Shown: piece by piece, positions 24,213 through 33,236 of the stretch
How positions within the stretch are numbered: the stretch's first letter is position 1
Layout of the letters: every line of letters starts with the position of its first letter
The notes under the pieces: generated by a model
What the model was told of the DNA's origin: nothing
Database searches by the model: none
What the model saw: only the letters and a program-made list of their open reading frames with translations
Made by a program: the position numbers and the translations under genes
Assembly: GCF_003287355.1 (NCBI RefSeq)
Contig: NZ_QMIM01000019.1
Span: 1-64,000, forward strand
DNA: 64,000 nt
From: Halorubrum sp. 48-1-W
GTDB lineage: Archaea; Halobacteriota; Halobacteria; Halobacteriales; Haloferacaceae
Direction: 5' to 3'

Positions 24213-25377
24213 GCGGGACGACGCGAGTGCCCCCGTCGCCGTCGAACTCGAGGGCGTGAGCAAACGCTACGACGGCGCGGTCGCCGTCGAAGGCGTGGAT
24301 CTGCGGATCCGGGAGGGCGAGTTCTTCACCCTGGTGGGCCCCTCCGGTTGCGGGAAGACGACGACGCTCCGGCTGATCGCGGGCTTCGAGGAGCCGACGG
24401 CGGGCACGGTCCGCTTCGACGGCCGCGACGTCTCGGGCGTGCCGCCGGAGGGGCGGAACGTGGGCGTGGTGTTCCAGAACTACGCGCTGTTCCCCCACAT
24501 GACCGTCGGCGAGAACGTGGGCTACGGGCTACGGTTTTCGGACCCGCCCGGCGGCGTGAGCCCCGCGGAGCGCGTCCGCGAGCTGCTGGACCTCGTCGAC
24601 CTCCCGGGGACCGCCGACCGTGACCCGGAGAGCCTCTCCGGCGGGCAGCGACAGCGCGTCGCGATGGCGCGGGCGCTCGCGCCCGGCCCCGACCTCCTGC
24701 TCCTCGACGAGCCGATGAGCGCGCTCGACGCGCGCCTGCGCGAGCGCCTCCGCCTTCAGGTGCGGGGGATCCAGCGGGAGCTCGGGATCACCACCGTCTA
24801 CGTCACCCACGACCAGGAGGAGGCGCTCTCCGTCTCCGACCGCGTCGCGGTGATGCGGGACGGGACGCCGGAACAGGTCGCGCCGCCGCGGACGGTGTAC
24901 CGCCGGCCGGCCTCGCGGTTCGTCGCCGAGTTCGTCGGCGACAACAACGTCTTCGAGGGGGTCGTCGCGGGGGGTGAGAGTGGAGACGGCGACGGACAGG
25001 GAGGGCGGAACGGGACGACGGGCGGCGACGGGAACCGGGGCGGACCCGGAACCGTCCCCGTCGACGTCGGCGGTACGACCCTCCACGTCGCGGTCGGCGG
25101 TCGCGACGACGCCGTGAACGGGGTTCCGGCTCCCGGTGACCGGATCACCTTCTGCGTCCGCCCGCAACACCTCCGGGTGGGACGGGGCGACAACGGGTTC
25201 CGGGCCGACGTCGAGAGCGCGGAGTTCCTCGGGGAGACGACGCGGGTCCACCTCGGGTGGGGCGACCGCGAGCTCGTCGTGCGGACCGAGGACCCGCTCC
25301 GTGGCACCGTCGCCGTGGGGTTCGACCCCGCGAACGCGCACGTGATCAGTGTCGCCTCCACGGCCGACACGTCTTAA
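24202..25377 (+). CDS. ABC transporter ATP-binding protein
   Basis: This is the energising subunit of the importer encoded just upstream. With ATG 24202 it has 391 residues: Walker A GPSGCGKT (46-53), Q-loop near 92, signature LSGGQ (145-149), Walker B LLLLDE (165-170) and H-loop H203. The C-terminal TOBE-like region from about 240 is interrupted by a Gly/Asp/Asn-rich insertion (about residues 258-283). Its length is closer to PotA/FbpC-type ATPases than to the short bacterial ThiQ. An in-frame GTG at 24193 would enlarge the overlap with the permease. Confidence 0.9.
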   Translation: MGSERDDASAPVAVELEGVSKRYDGAVAVEGVDLRIREGEFFTLVGPSGCGKTTTLRLIAGFEEPTAGTVRFDGRDVSGVPPEGRNVGVVFQNYALFPHMTVGENVGYGLRFSDPPGGVSPAERVRELLDLVDLPGTADRDPESLSGGQRQRVAMARALAPGPDLLLLDEPMSALDARLRERLRLQVRGIQRELGITTVYVTHDQEEALSVSDRVAVMRDGTPEQVAPPRTVYRRPASRFVAEFVGDNNVFEGVVAGGESGDGDGQGGRNGTTGGDGNRGGPGTVPVDVGGTTLHVAVGGRDDAVNGVPAPGDRITFCVRPQHLRVGRGDNGFRADVESAEFLGETTRVHLGWGDRELVVRTEDPLRGTVAVGFDPANAHVISVASTADTS

Positions 25378-25400
25378 CCGGCCGGGGTCCAAAGCCGAGC

Positions 25401-25658
25401 ATGGCCTCGGAGCCGTGTGACGTCTGTGAGCGGTCCGTCAGGATCGCCGGCGGGATCGGCGACCTCTGGAACTTCGCGTTCGAGTCGACCCAGGGGATGA
25501 CCCTCGAACTCGCCGACGGCTCCGAGTTCTTCCTCTGTTTCGAGTGTATGGAGTCGCTGCCCGAGGACACCGAGCCGACCGCCGGCGACGTCGCTGACCT
25601 CCGCGAGCGGACCGAGGCGGTCGACGAGGACGGGAACTCCTTCTGGCACTGGGGATAG
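25401..25658 (+). CDS. Small CxxC zinc-ribbon-like protein
   Basis: This 85-residue acidic haloarchaeal protein has CDVC at 6-9 and CFEC at about 49-52, a pattern that suggests a small zinc-binding fold. The middle carries aromatic residues (GDLWNFAFESTQGMTLEL). I do not know a function. It starts 23 bases after the ABC ATPase stop and may share its transcript. Confidence 0.7.
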   Translation: MASEPCDVCERSVRIAGGIGDLWNFAFESTQGMTLELADGSEFFLCFECMESLPEDTEPTAGDVADLRERTEAVDEDGNSFWHWG

Positions 25659-25744
25659 GCGGCACGCGTCGCGTCCGGTGACGCAGACGCGTCGCTGGAA
25701 AGCGAAGCGATCGGAAAAAACGTCGAAAGCAGGTCGAAACGTCG

Positions 25745-26023
25745 TTAGAAGCGGTAGCGCCGGCGCGGGCCGTACCGGACGATCCGGCCGAACGGCCGCG
25801 ACGCGCTCTCGAGCACGGCGAAGTCGGCGAGGGCGCGAACGCCTGCGAGGACGACGACCGCCCCCGCGATCAGGGCGAGCATGGCGGCGGGGTATTCCAC
25901 GGCGACGAGCGCGCCCGTCACGAGCAGGAGGGTCGCGAGGATCGTGCCGATCGAGCTGGCGACCGACGGCGGGTCGCTTCGAAGGTCTGTGCGTCGGGTC
26001 GGTGTTCGGTCTGTCTCCGTCAT
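25745..26023 (-). CDS. Small two-helix membrane protein
   Basis: This 92-residue protein has a basic, polar N-terminus, two hydrophobic segments (about 24-43 and 46-66: GTILATLLLVTGALVAVEY and AAMLALIAGAVVVLAGVRAL) and an Arg-rich tail (YGPRRRYRF). It has no recognised family. It is convergent with the zinc-ribbon gene. Confidence 0.65.
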   Translation of the reverse strand: MTETDRTPTRRTDLRSDPPSVASSIGTILATLLLVTGALVAVEYPAAMLALIAGAVVVLAGVRALADFAVLESASRPFGRIVRYGPRRRYRF

Positions 26024-26869
26024 GTCTCCCCCTTAGCTCTCGACGGGGATAAACTTTCATATTTCAAATATGTTTTGATAAATGCTATCATGTATCATTC
26101 TAATAGACGCGCTGAAACGCAGAAATAAGCCATGTAAGGTATACCATGGTGCCCCGGATCTACATATAACAAAACAGGTATATACTGATCGATCATGTTC
26201 TGATGCCGGTGATCGAGAGGGTGTCATGGAACACTTCACAACGTATTATATTCGTTCTTTTCTACTCGAATTAATCTGAAGAACACGTTTGCTAGTAGTA
26301 CGGTTGTTTCGATGGGGGTCGGGGTGAGCAGAAGGGGATCGTTTCTGGCGGGGTGAAGACGTCCAACGCCCCAGCTGTTCGGCGATACGCAGTTGCCGAC
26401 ACGGTAAACACCTCCAAAGCCCCAGCCGCGAGGAGGCCGTACGCTCGCTGCGCTCCTCACTCGGTCGCTATCGCTCCCTCGTTGCGGTGCTTGTGTCGCC
26501 TACGGCCTCCTCGCGACTGCCCCTTTGAGTCCCACCCGACCGTACCGCAACCGCACCTCACGCCTCCCCAGCCTCGTCGCTCACTTCGTTCGCGACGTCC
26601 AGCGAGGGACCGAAGGTCCCTCTGGCAGCCGGCGCGAAGCGCCGGCGACGCCACCGCACCGGATCGATAGCGTGCTCACCTGTACTGAGCATCCGCGAAC
26701 GAAGTGAGCGGTTCACCGACGGCGAGGCGAACGCCGAGCCGTCGGCTTTTTCGCTCCAGGTTTTTCGAGGAGCGGTTCCCACAGCGAACGGAGTGAGCGA
26801 GGGAACCCGACGAGAAAAAGGTGGAGGCGAACTGGTGCGCTTTTGAACGCGGGGGGCTTGCGTTCAGAC
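26024..26869. other. Long non-coding stretch: AT-rich DNA, dispersed repeat copy 2, hairpins
   Basis: 26024-26350 is unusually AT-rich for the core and holds no convincing gene; it could be an old insertion scar. 26352-26382 and 26401-26659 carry the dispersed repeat. Downstream, GACGGC / GCCGTC around 26723-26750 followed by GGCTTTTTCG looks like a transcript-end hairpin, and GGTTCCC / GGGAACC pairs around 26774-26808. Confidence 0.55.
26401..26659 (-). repeat. Dispersed GC-rich structured repeat, copy 2 (inverted)
   Basis: On the minus strand this reads GTGCGGTGGC, then strong stems (GCCGGCGCTTCGCGCCGGC and GGGACCTTCGGTCCC), GAGGCTGGGGAGGCGTGAGG, GACTCAAAGGGGCAGTCGCG and CGCGGCTGGGGCTTTGGAGG, the same order as copy 1. 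The last block occurs a second time, slightly changed, at 26352-26382. Confidence 0.75.
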
Positions 26870-28033
26870 ATGACCGAGACCCTCATCCTCGCCACCCGCG
26901 GATCGGACCTGGCCCTCCGGCAGGCCGAGATCGTCCGGGACGCGCTCGCGACCCGGCAGCGCGAGGTCGATATCCGCCGCGTGGAGACCCGCGGCGACCA
27001 GATCCCGGACGAGCTGATCCACCGGCTCGGCCGGACCGGGGCGTTCGTCCGCGCGCTCGACGAGGAGGTGCTCGCCGGCGACGCCGACCTCGCCGTCCAC
27101 TCGATGAAGGACGTCCCCACGGAGAGCAGTGACGACAGCGAGGCGCTCCACGCCTCCGGCAGTCGGGCTTCGCCCGACGACCTCGTCGTCGCCGGTGTCC
27201 CCGAACGAGGTGCCTCCGGCGACCTCCTCGTCCACCCCGAAGGCAAGCCGCTCGCGGACCTCCAGTCCGGGGCCGTCGTTGGGACCGGGTCGCTCCGGCG
27301 AACCGCCCAGATCAAGGCTGTACGCCCGGACCTCGTCGTCGAGCCGATCCGCGGCAACGTCGACACCCGGATCGAGAAACTGCTCGCGCCCGGCCTCCAG
27401 GCGGAACACGAACGCCGGCTGACCGCCTCCGGCGAGGCGCGCGCGGCGACCGCGGCGGAAGGTGAGGGCGACGTGGTAGCCGAGAGCGACGAGACGTTCG
27501 AGCGTAGCGTCGAGGAGTGGTTCGACTCGCTGTCGGACCTCGAACGCTCGGCGATGGAGCGGAGGGTGGAGGACGAGTACGACGCGCTCGTGCTCGCCGA
27601 GGCGGGGCTCCGGCGGTCGAAGCTGTTCCACGAGGTCGGGACCACGCGGCTCGCCCGCGAGGAGTTCGTCCCCGCGGCCGGGCAGGGGGCCATCGCCGTG
27701 ACCGCTGTGGACGACGAAGTCGTCGAGGCGGTGCGGTCGGCGGTCGACCACCCCCGAACGCGGGTCGCTACGACCGTCGAGCGGACGGTCCTCGCCGAGC
27801 TCAACGGCGGCTGTATCGCGCCCATCGGCGTCTCGGCGCTCGTTCAGGGCGAGCACGTCCACGTCCGGGCCCGGGTGCTCTCGACGGACGGCACCGACGA
27901 GGTGAGCGGGACGCGCGACCTCCCGATCCGGTCGCACGCCACCACCGCGGCGTCGTTCGCGGCCGACCTCGCCGACCGCGGCGCGGCGGAGCTGATAGCC
28001 GACGCCCGCGAGGAGGTCGACGCCGATGTCTGA
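26870..28033 (+). CDS. hemC: Hydroxymethylbilane synthase (porphobilinogen deaminase)
   Basis: HemC polymerises four porphobilinogens into hydroxymethylbilane. ATG 26870 opens with the family motif ILATRGSDLALRQAEIV. The protein keeps VHSMKDVPT, the LRR-type region GTGSLRRTAQI, and C315 in LNGGCIAPIG, the Cys that carries the dipyrromethane cofactor. At 387 residues it is longer than bacterial HemC because of an acidic insertion at about 180-240, probably a halophilic addition. It is the first gene of an overlapping hemC-sumT-hemD operon. Confidence 0.95.
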   Translation: MTETLILATRGSDLALRQAEIVRDALATRQREVDIRRVETRGDQIPDELIHRLGRTGAFVRALDEEVLAGDADLAVHSMKDVPTESSDDSEALHASGSRASPDDLVVAGVPERGASGDLLVHPEGKPLADLQSGAVVGTGSLRRTAQIKAVRPDLVVEPIRGNVDTRIEKLLAPGLQAEHERRLTASGEARAATAAEGEGDVVAESDETFERSVEEWFDSLSDLERSAMERRVEDEYDALVLAEAGLRRSKLFHEVGTTRLAREEFVPAAGQGAIAVTAVDDEVVEAVRSAVDHPRTRVATTVERTVLAELNGGCIAPIGVSALVQGEHVHVRARVLSTDGTDEVSGTRDLPIRSHATTAASFAADLADRGAAELIADAREEVDADV

Positions 28034-28892
28034 GGACGGGTCGGACTCGGTCGCGACCGACCGCGACGACGTCGGCACGGTGTACCTCGTCGGCTCCGGT
28101 CCTGGCGACCCGGACCTGCTCACGGTGAAGGCAGCCCGCCTGATCGACGGGGCGGACGTCGTGCTCCACGACAAGCTGCCCGGCCCGGAGATCCTCGGGC
28201 GGATCCCCGAGGCGAAACGCGAGGACGTCGGCAAGCGCGCGGGCGGCGAGTGGACCCCCCAGGAGTACACGAACCGCCGCATGGTCGAACTCGCGCGCGA
28301 GGGTAAGTCGGTCGTCCGGCTCAAGGGCGGCGACCCGTTCGTCTTCGGGCGCGGCGGCGAGGAGGCCGAACACCTCGCGGACGCGGGGGTCCCCTTCGAG
28401 GTCGTCCCCGGCGTCACCTCGGCGATCGCCGGCCCGGCGGTCGCCGGGATCCCCGTCACCCACCGCGACCACGCCTCCTCGGTGTCGTTCGTCACCGGCC
28501 ACGAGGACCCGACCAAGGCGGAGTCGGCCGTCGACTGGGACGCGCTCGCGGCGACCGGCGGGACGGTAGTCGTCCTGATGGGCGTCGGCAAGTTGCCGGC
28601 GTACACCGCAGAGCTCCGCGACGCCGGGATGGACCCGGACACGCCGGTCGCGCTCGTCGAGCGCGCCACGTGGCCCGACATGCGGGTCGCGACTGGCACC
28701 CTGGAGACGATCGTCGACGTCCGCGACGATGCCGGCATCGAGCCGCCCGCGATCACGGTGATCGGGGACGTGGCGGCGACCCGCGAGCGCGTCGTCGGGT
28801 TCCTGACGAACGCGGAGGCCGGCCCCGAAACGATGCCCACCGAGGGCGGACCGGAACGCGAGGGTACGGCGTCCCGGGGTGACAACGCGTGA
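28026..28892 (+). CDS. sumT: Uroporphyrinogen-III C-methyltransferase (SUMT)
   Basis: This SAM-dependent enzyme methylates uroporphyrinogen III at C2 and C7 to give precorrin-2, the branch point to cobalamin and siroheme. The 288 residues contain VYLVGSGPGDPDLLTVKA, the VVRLKGGDPFVFGRGGEEAE motif, VPGVTSAIAGPAVAGIPVTH and VVLMGVGKLP, all diagnostic. It overlaps hemC by 8 bases, and its stop overlaps the GTG of hemD by 4 bases, so the three genes are translationally coupled. Confidence 0.95.
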   Translation: MSEDGSDSVATDRDDVGTVYLVGSGPGDPDLLTVKAARLIDGADVVLHDKLPGPEILGRIPEAKREDVGKRAGGEWTPQEYTNRRMVELAREGKSVVRLKGGDPFVFGRGGEEAEHLADAGVPFEVVPGVTSAIAGPAVAGIPVTHRDHASSVSFVTGHEDPTKAESAVDWDALAATGGTVVVLMGVGKLPAYTAELRDAGMDPDTPVALVERATWPDMRVATGTLETIVDVRDDAGIEPPAITVIGDVAATRERVVGFLTNAEAGPETMPTEGGPEREGTASRGDNA

Positions 28893-29704
28893 GCGACGAC
28901 GCCGGTCCACGCGTCGCCGTCTTTCGCCCGAACGACGAGCGGATCGATGAGGCGGTCGACCTGCTCGCCTCGCTGGGCGCACGCCCCGTGCCGGACCCGA
29001 TGCTCGCCGTCGAACCGACGGGAACGGCCCCGGGAGACGACGCTGTAGTCGTGGTGTTCACGAGCAAGACGGGCGTCGAACTCGCCGCCGAGTCCGGGTG
29101 GGACCCGGGCGACGTGACGCTCGTCGCCATCGGCCCGTCGACGGCGGCCGCGGCCCGCGAGGCCGGCTGGGCGGTCGATCTCGTCCCCGAGGAGTACACC
29201 TCCGCGGGGCTCGTGGCGACGCTTCGCGACCGGGTCGACGGCGTGTGCGTCGAGGTCGCGCGCTCGGACCACGGGAGCGACGTGCTCCTCGAGGGGCTCC
29301 GTGACGCCGGCGCGACCGTGACCGAGACGGTCCTCTACCGGCTGACCCGGCCGGAGAACGCGGGGAGGTCGGTCGCGCGCGCGACTGCGGGCGAGCTCGA
29401 CGCGCTCGCGTTCACCTCCTCGCTCACCGTCGAGCACTTCCTCGCGGCCGCCGACGATCGGGGGGTCCGGGCAGCGGCGCTCGCCGGGGCGAACGACGCC
29501 GTCGTCGGCGCGATCGGTCCGCCGACCGCCGAAACCGCGAGGGGTCTAGGGATCGACGTCGACGTGGTCCCCGATACGGCGGATTTCGCGGCCCTCGCCG
29601 AGCGGGTCGTGGAGATCGCCCGCGACCGCGCGGACGACGGTTCGGCAGCGGAGTGCGGAGCGGACGCGGACGAGGAGGTCCGCGCTCCCAGCGGCGACGA
29701 GTAG
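28889..29704 (+). CDS. hemD: Uroporphyrinogen-III synthase
   Basis: HemD closes and inverts hydroxymethylbilane to uroporphyrinogen III. The family is poorly conserved; this 271-residue protein shows the expected two-lobe pattern with VVVFTSKTGVELAAESGW, VTLVAIGPSTAAAAREAGW, LDALAFTSSLTVEHFL and VVGAIGPPTAETARGLG. GTG 28889 overlaps the sumT stop. Position directly after hemC and sumT strengthens the call. The C-terminal 25 residues are an acidic extension. Confidence 0.93.
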   Translation: MSDDAGPRVAVFRPNDERIDEAVDLLASLGARPVPDPMLAVEPTGTAPGDDAVVVVFTSKTGVELAAESGWDPGDVTLVAIGPSTAAAAREAGWAVDLVPEEYTSAGLVATLRDRVDGVCVEVARSDHGSDVLLEGLRDAGATVTETVLYRLTRPENAGRSVARATAGELDALAFTSSLTVEHFLAAADDRGVRAAALAGANDAVVGAIGPPTAETARGLGIDVDVVPDTADFAALAERVVEIARDRADDGSAAECGADADEEVRAPSGDE

Positions 29705-29856
29705 GGTGGGCGAACCGACCGTCCACCGATCCCGGTGCGTGAGAACCGCCGACCGAACCCACGCCCGTCGGTTTTCCGTCCTTCGGTGTGGACGCGTCCG
29801 GATCCGCAGGTCCGTCCCCGCCAATTATCTCTCTCGATATTCGGACGCGAGCGCTT

Positions 29857-30282
29857 ATGCCCCCTGGTACGTCACCCGTTCGCATGGATCCGGGCGAGCG
29901 GTGGTCGACGCGGATCGACGAGGGGGTTCTCGTCGTGGAGTTCCCGCACGGAACGGGCATCAGCCCCGTTGCCGGCGAGGCGCTGCTCGATCGCTGGCGC
30001 TCGCTCGTCGTCACGCCCCGGATCGAGGCCGTCGTGGTCGTCGTTCGAACCGACCGACCCTGTTCGGACGCCGGTCGGCGGACGCTCCGCCGGTCGGTCG
30101 CGGTCGCGCTCGAACACGGCGTGACCCGTTTCGCGGTCGTCGCGGAGCGGCCGAAACGCCGGTACCTCGAGCGGACGCTCGACGTCGGCGGGGTCGAGAT
30201 CGTGCCGTTCAACGACGAAGCGACGGCGCTCGGGTGGGCAAAGCGCGACTCCGCGTCGGCGACGCACGGGTCGCTCGTGTAA
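29857..30282 (+). CDS. Haloarchaeal conserved protein, STAS-like fold suspected
   Basis: This 141-residue protein alternates beta strands and helices (GVLVVEFPHG, IEAVVVVVRTDRP, VTRFAVVAE, GVEIVPF), somewhat like STAS/SpoIIAA domains. That resemblance is only by secondary-structure pattern. ATG 29857 is chosen because an AT-rich box (AATTATCTCTC, about 29823) lies at leaderless spacing; ATG 29884 is an alternative. No partner kinase or transporter is adjacent. Confidence 0.6.
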   Translation: MPPGTSPVRMDPGERWSTRIDEGVLVVEFPHGTGISPVAGEALLDRWRSLVVTPRIEAVVVVVRTDRPCSDAGRRTLRRSVAVALEHGVTRFAVVAERPKRRYLERTLDVGGVEIVPFNDEATALGWAKRDSASATHGSLV

Positions 30283-30691
30283 CCGACCCCACTCTACTTC
30301 GCTCACCCTGACGGATTCGCTCGTTGAGGGTGGGGCTTTGATGTGGGACTCGCCGTCAGTTGTCGCTGGGGAGGAAGGTCGTTCCTCGCCCGTACCGAAC
30401 GACCTTCGGGGTCGGTGTCCACACCATTCGGGGGCCGGGCTACTGCGGCCCGTGATACCGGCGACGTGTGCGACGGTACCACTGTTCATCGGTATGGCGG
30501 CGCCCGGAAAAAGTGTATCGGGTGGCAAGTCTCTCAGTGACAGCATCGGTGTTCGTTTCCCATCATGTCGGCTTCCTCCCCGGCCTACTCGCTTCGCGCT
30601 TCCGACGTATCGGAAGCTCTCGCTCCTTGAGCCCGGGGGCTCCGCCTTGAAAGATACTGAACGTCGTTCCGCCGACTGCGGTCGACCCGCC
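30283..30691 (-). mobile_element. Gene-free stretch with possible IS605/IS1341-type fragment
   Basis: No intact gene is seen in these 409 bases. A hairpin CACCCT / AGGGTG near 30312-30340, together with minus-strand coding-like text (SHIKAPPSTSES), resembles the 3' end of haloarchaeal TnpB genes. This is a weak, memory-based resemblance. The part near 30540-30650 (AGGCCGGGGAGGAAGCCGAC on the minus strand) may be another fragment edge. Confidence 0.3.
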
Positions 30692-31681
30692 TCAGTCCGC
30701 CGCCGACGGCTTCGCTCCTGTGGAGCCGTCGGCGGGCGGGTTCGCCGAGAAGTAGCTCGCCAGCGCCGGCCCGGAGACGTTGTGCCAGACCGAGAACAGC
30801 GCCGGGATGAGCGCGGCCTCCGCACTGAAGAAGGACGTCGCGAGCGCGACGGCGAGCCCGCTGTTCTGGAGGCCCACCTCGAACGCGCAGGCGCGGGTAC
30901 GGTCCTCCGACATCCCGGTCAGCTTCCCGATGCCGTACCCCGAGCCGAGCCCGATGCCGTTGTGGACGACGACCGCCGCGAACGCCAACGCCGCCGCGGT
31001 CAGGATGTTCTCGACGTTGAGGCCGACGACGGCGGCGACGATGGCGACGATGGCCGCGACGCTCACCGCCGGGAACACGTCGAGGCCGACCTCGGCCACG
31101 CGCGGTGCCGTCCGGTCGAGGGCGTACCGGATCGCGAACCCGAGCACGACCGGGACGATCACGATCTGGACGATGCTGACGAACATCTCCATGAACGTCA
31201 CCTCGAGGCTCTCCCCGAGGATGAACACGACCCACGCGGGCATGACGACCGGCGCGGCGAGCGTCGTCACCGTCGTGATCGCCACCGAGAGCGCCACGTC
31301 CCCCTTCCCGAGGTACGTCATCACGTTCGAGGCGGTGCCGCCGGGGGCGGCCCCGACGAGGATCAACCCGACGGCGAGCGCGTCCGGCAGGTCGAACGCG
31401 ACCACGAGCGCCCACGCCGCGAGCGGCATCACGAGCCACTGGGCGACCGCGCCGATCGCCACGTCGCGGGGGCGCTCGACCAGCCGCTTGAAGTCGACCG
31501 GCTCGAGCGTGAGCCCCATCCCGAGCATGATGACCCCGAGGAGCGGCGTGATGTACGGCGCGATCGGGGTGAACGTCCCCGGCGAGTACAGCGCCAGCGC
31601 CGAGGCGACGAGCACCCAGACGACGAAGTACTTGCTCGCGATCCGGCTCGCCCGCCGGATCCCGCCGGTTCCGATACTCAC
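30692..31681 (-). CDS. Bile acid:sodium symporter (BASS) family transporter
   Basis: This 329-residue membrane protein has about nine to ten hydrophobic segments. The family signature GAAPGGTASNVMTYLGKGD lies near 120-138, and a second conserved region includes AFEVGLQNSGLAVALA near 270. Archaeal members move organic anions with sodium; the substrate (bile-acid-like, pantoate, pyruvate or other) is not readable. The N-terminus has one basic amphipathic stretch before the first helix. It is a single gene with repeats upstream. Confidence 0.9.
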   Translation of the reverse strand: MSIGTGGIRRASRIASKYFVVWVLVASALALYSPGTFTPIAPYITPLLGVIMLGMGLTLEPVDFKRLVERPRDVAIGAVAQWLVMPLAAWALVVAFDLPDALAVGLILVGAAPGGTASNVMTYLGKGDVALSVAITTVTTLAAPVVMPAWVVFILGESLEVTFMEMFVSIVQIVIVPVVLGFAIRYALDRTAPRVAEVGLDVFPAVSVAAIVAIVAAVVGLNVENILTAAALAFAAVVVHNGIGLGSGYGIGKLTGMSEDRTRACAFEVGLQNSGLAVALATSFFSAEAALIPALFSVWHNVSGPALASYFSANPPADGSTGAKPSAAD

Positions 31682-31787
31682 GAATTATCCCTCCGTTTGC
31701 GGCTCATACTGGACGTTCGTGGGATCCGATTTTTGAACCCATCGATTCCGGGAGTTCCGTCCGGATCTCTGCGGGGACGCGACCGGT

Positions 31788-31886
31788 TCGAGTCGGTCGG
31801 GTCAGTTCGGTCGGATCGGTTCGGGTCGGTCGGGTCAGTTCGGTCGGATCGATTCGGGTCGGTCGGGTCAGTTCGGTCGGATCGAT
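31788..31886. repeat. 33-bp tandem repeat, three units
   Basis: Three contiguous 33-base units (31788-31820, 31821-31853, 31854-31886) differ by one to three substitutions; each ends in GTTCGGTCGGATCG plus two or three bases. Degenerate GGTCGG continues to about 31920. The array fills the gap between the BASS gene start and the end of the DUF4382 gene. Confidence 0.85.
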
Positions 31887-31962
31887 TTGGGTCGGGTCGG
31901 TCGGGCCGGTCGGGCCGGTCGATGCTCGCGTCCGGCTCCTCGACTCGGCCCCCGATCACGCG

Positions 31963-33039
31963 TCAGTCGTCGGTCCCGTTTTGCGTTTCGTTTCCGCCGG
32001 TCTCGGGACCGTCCTCGTCGTCCGCCGGTTCCGATCCCGACTCCTCTGTGTCGTCGTCTTCTCCGTCGTCGTCGTCCTCGTCGTCGTCGTCCTCGTCGTC
32101 GTCTCCTCCGTCGTCGTCTCCTCCGTCGTCGTCGTCCTCGTCGTCGTCTTCTCCGTCTTTTCCGCCGTCGTCTTCGTCGTCGATCTCGTTGACTTCGACG
32201 TCCCGTCCTGCGACTCCGCTCCCGGAGATCACGGGTCGGAGGATGTAGCCGTTGTTCGGCCCACGCTTCACGACGTTGATGTCGAAGACGAAGCTGACGG
32301 GCTCGTCGGTCGTGACCTCGAAGCCGTTCGTGATCTGGAGCTTCTCGCTCGGGAGCTTCACGTCGACTTGCTCGCCGTCGACGATCCCCTCGACGTCGGT
32401 GACGGAGAGTTCGACCTTCTCGTAGCTTCCGGCCGGGATCTCGCCGTCGAACACCGCGATCGCGTCCTCTTCGATCACCTGCGTGAGGTCGACGGTCGCG
32501 CCGTCGAGCTCGACGACGGTAAAGCCACGATCGGAGTCGCCGTTTTCGTCGTCATCGTCGCTGTCGTCTTCGTCGTCGTCGCTGTCGTCGTCGCTGTCGG
32601 CTTCGTCGTCGTCGCTGTCGTCTTCGTCGCCTTCGTCGCCTTCGCCGTCGTCCTCGCCGTCGTCATCGTCCTCCTCGTCCGCCGTTTCGTCGTCGCTGTC
32701 GTCCTCCTCGTCCTCCCCGTCCTGTGATTCGAACAGCCGGGCCTCGTCGAGGGTGACGTCGAGGCTGTCGAAGTCCTCGATATCCGCCGGCGCGTCGCTG
32801 ATGAGGAGCCGGAAGGTGCCGGTGAGCGTCTCCGATCCGCCGGAACCGTCGGCGTCGTCGGAGCCGTCGTCCGACCCGTCGGAGCCGTCGGACGAGGTGG
32901 AGCCCCCGTCGCCGGCACAGCCCGCCAGCATCGTCGCACTCGCACCCGCGCCGAGCGCGACGAACTCACGTCGCCCGACCCCGTCACCTGGCGTGTCATG
33001 CGTGCGGTCGTCGCCTGTCGTCCGCGATCGGTCCGTCAT
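31963..33039 (-). CDS. DUF4382-type surface lipoprotein with highly acidic insertions
   Basis: This is a 358-residue exported protein. A Tat signal (GRREFVALGAGASA) leads to the lipobox LAGCAG, so it is probably lipid-anchored outside the cell. The DUF4382 domain begins TGTFRLLISDAPADIEDFDSLDVTLDEARLF (first part shown by family) and resumes after a run of about 60 Asp/Glu/Ser residues at GFTVVELDGATVDLTQV. The last 70 residues are again nearly all Asp, Glu and Gly. Codon runs of GAC/GAG in these tracts form imperfect microsatellites. The role is unknown. Confidence 0.82.
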   Translation of the reverse strand: MTDRSRTTGDDRTHDTPGDGVGRREFVALGAGASATMLAGCAGDGGSTSSDGSDGSDDGSDDADGSGGSETLTGTFRLLISDAPADIEDFDSLDVTLDEARLFESQDGEDEEDDSDDETADEEDDDDGEDDGEGDEGDEDDSDDDEADSDDDSDDDEDDSDDDDENGDSDRGFTVVELDGATVDLTQVIEEDAIAVFDGEIPAGSYEKVELSVTDVEGIVDGEQVDVKLPSEKLQITNGFEVTTDEPVSFVFDINVVKRGPNNGYILRPVISGSGVAGRDVEVNEIDDEDDGGKDGEDDDEDDDDGGDDDGGDDDEDDDDEDDDDGEDDDTEESGSEPADDEDGPETGGNETQNGTDD

Positions 33040-33167
33040 GGTAGCTCATCGAAGGGAACCCGACCGGATATACTCCGAAGATACTCACTCCGAGTTTGCG
33101 CGGATCAACCCGGTTTGTGGCGGCTTCGGGGTGCGTGTTCGGATCGGCGCCCGGTCCGACGGGTTCC

Positions 33168-33225
33168 GGCGGGTTCCGGTTCCGGCGGGTTCCGGTTCCG
33201 GCAGGTTCCGGTTCCGGCGGGTTCC
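33168..33225. repeat. 16-bp tandem repeat, about 3.6 units
   Basis: Units GGCGGGTTCCGGTTCC at 33168-33183 and 33184-33199, a variant at 33200-33215 and a partial copy to 33225 lie between the amidohydrolase stop and the DUF4382 start. Confidence 0.8.
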
Positions 33226-33236
33226 GCGTCCGAGGG

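Noticed and set aside
22293-24263. Long minus-strand open frame opposite the thiP-like permease
   Set aside because: It is a shadow caused by high GC. The plus-strand frame has clear permease motifs and membrane segments, while the antisense product is Arg/Asp low-complexity.
26057-26239. Small minus-strand gene in the AT-rich stretch before the repeat
   Set aside because: The predicted peptide is non-acidic and rich in Ser, Arg and Cys, unlike real proteins here, and no promoter or family supports it.
30338-32248. Plus-strand frame across the BASS transporter and DUF4382 genes
   Set aside because: Its end is a poly-Ser run made by the antisense of Asp codons, and the minus-strand genes are clearly real.
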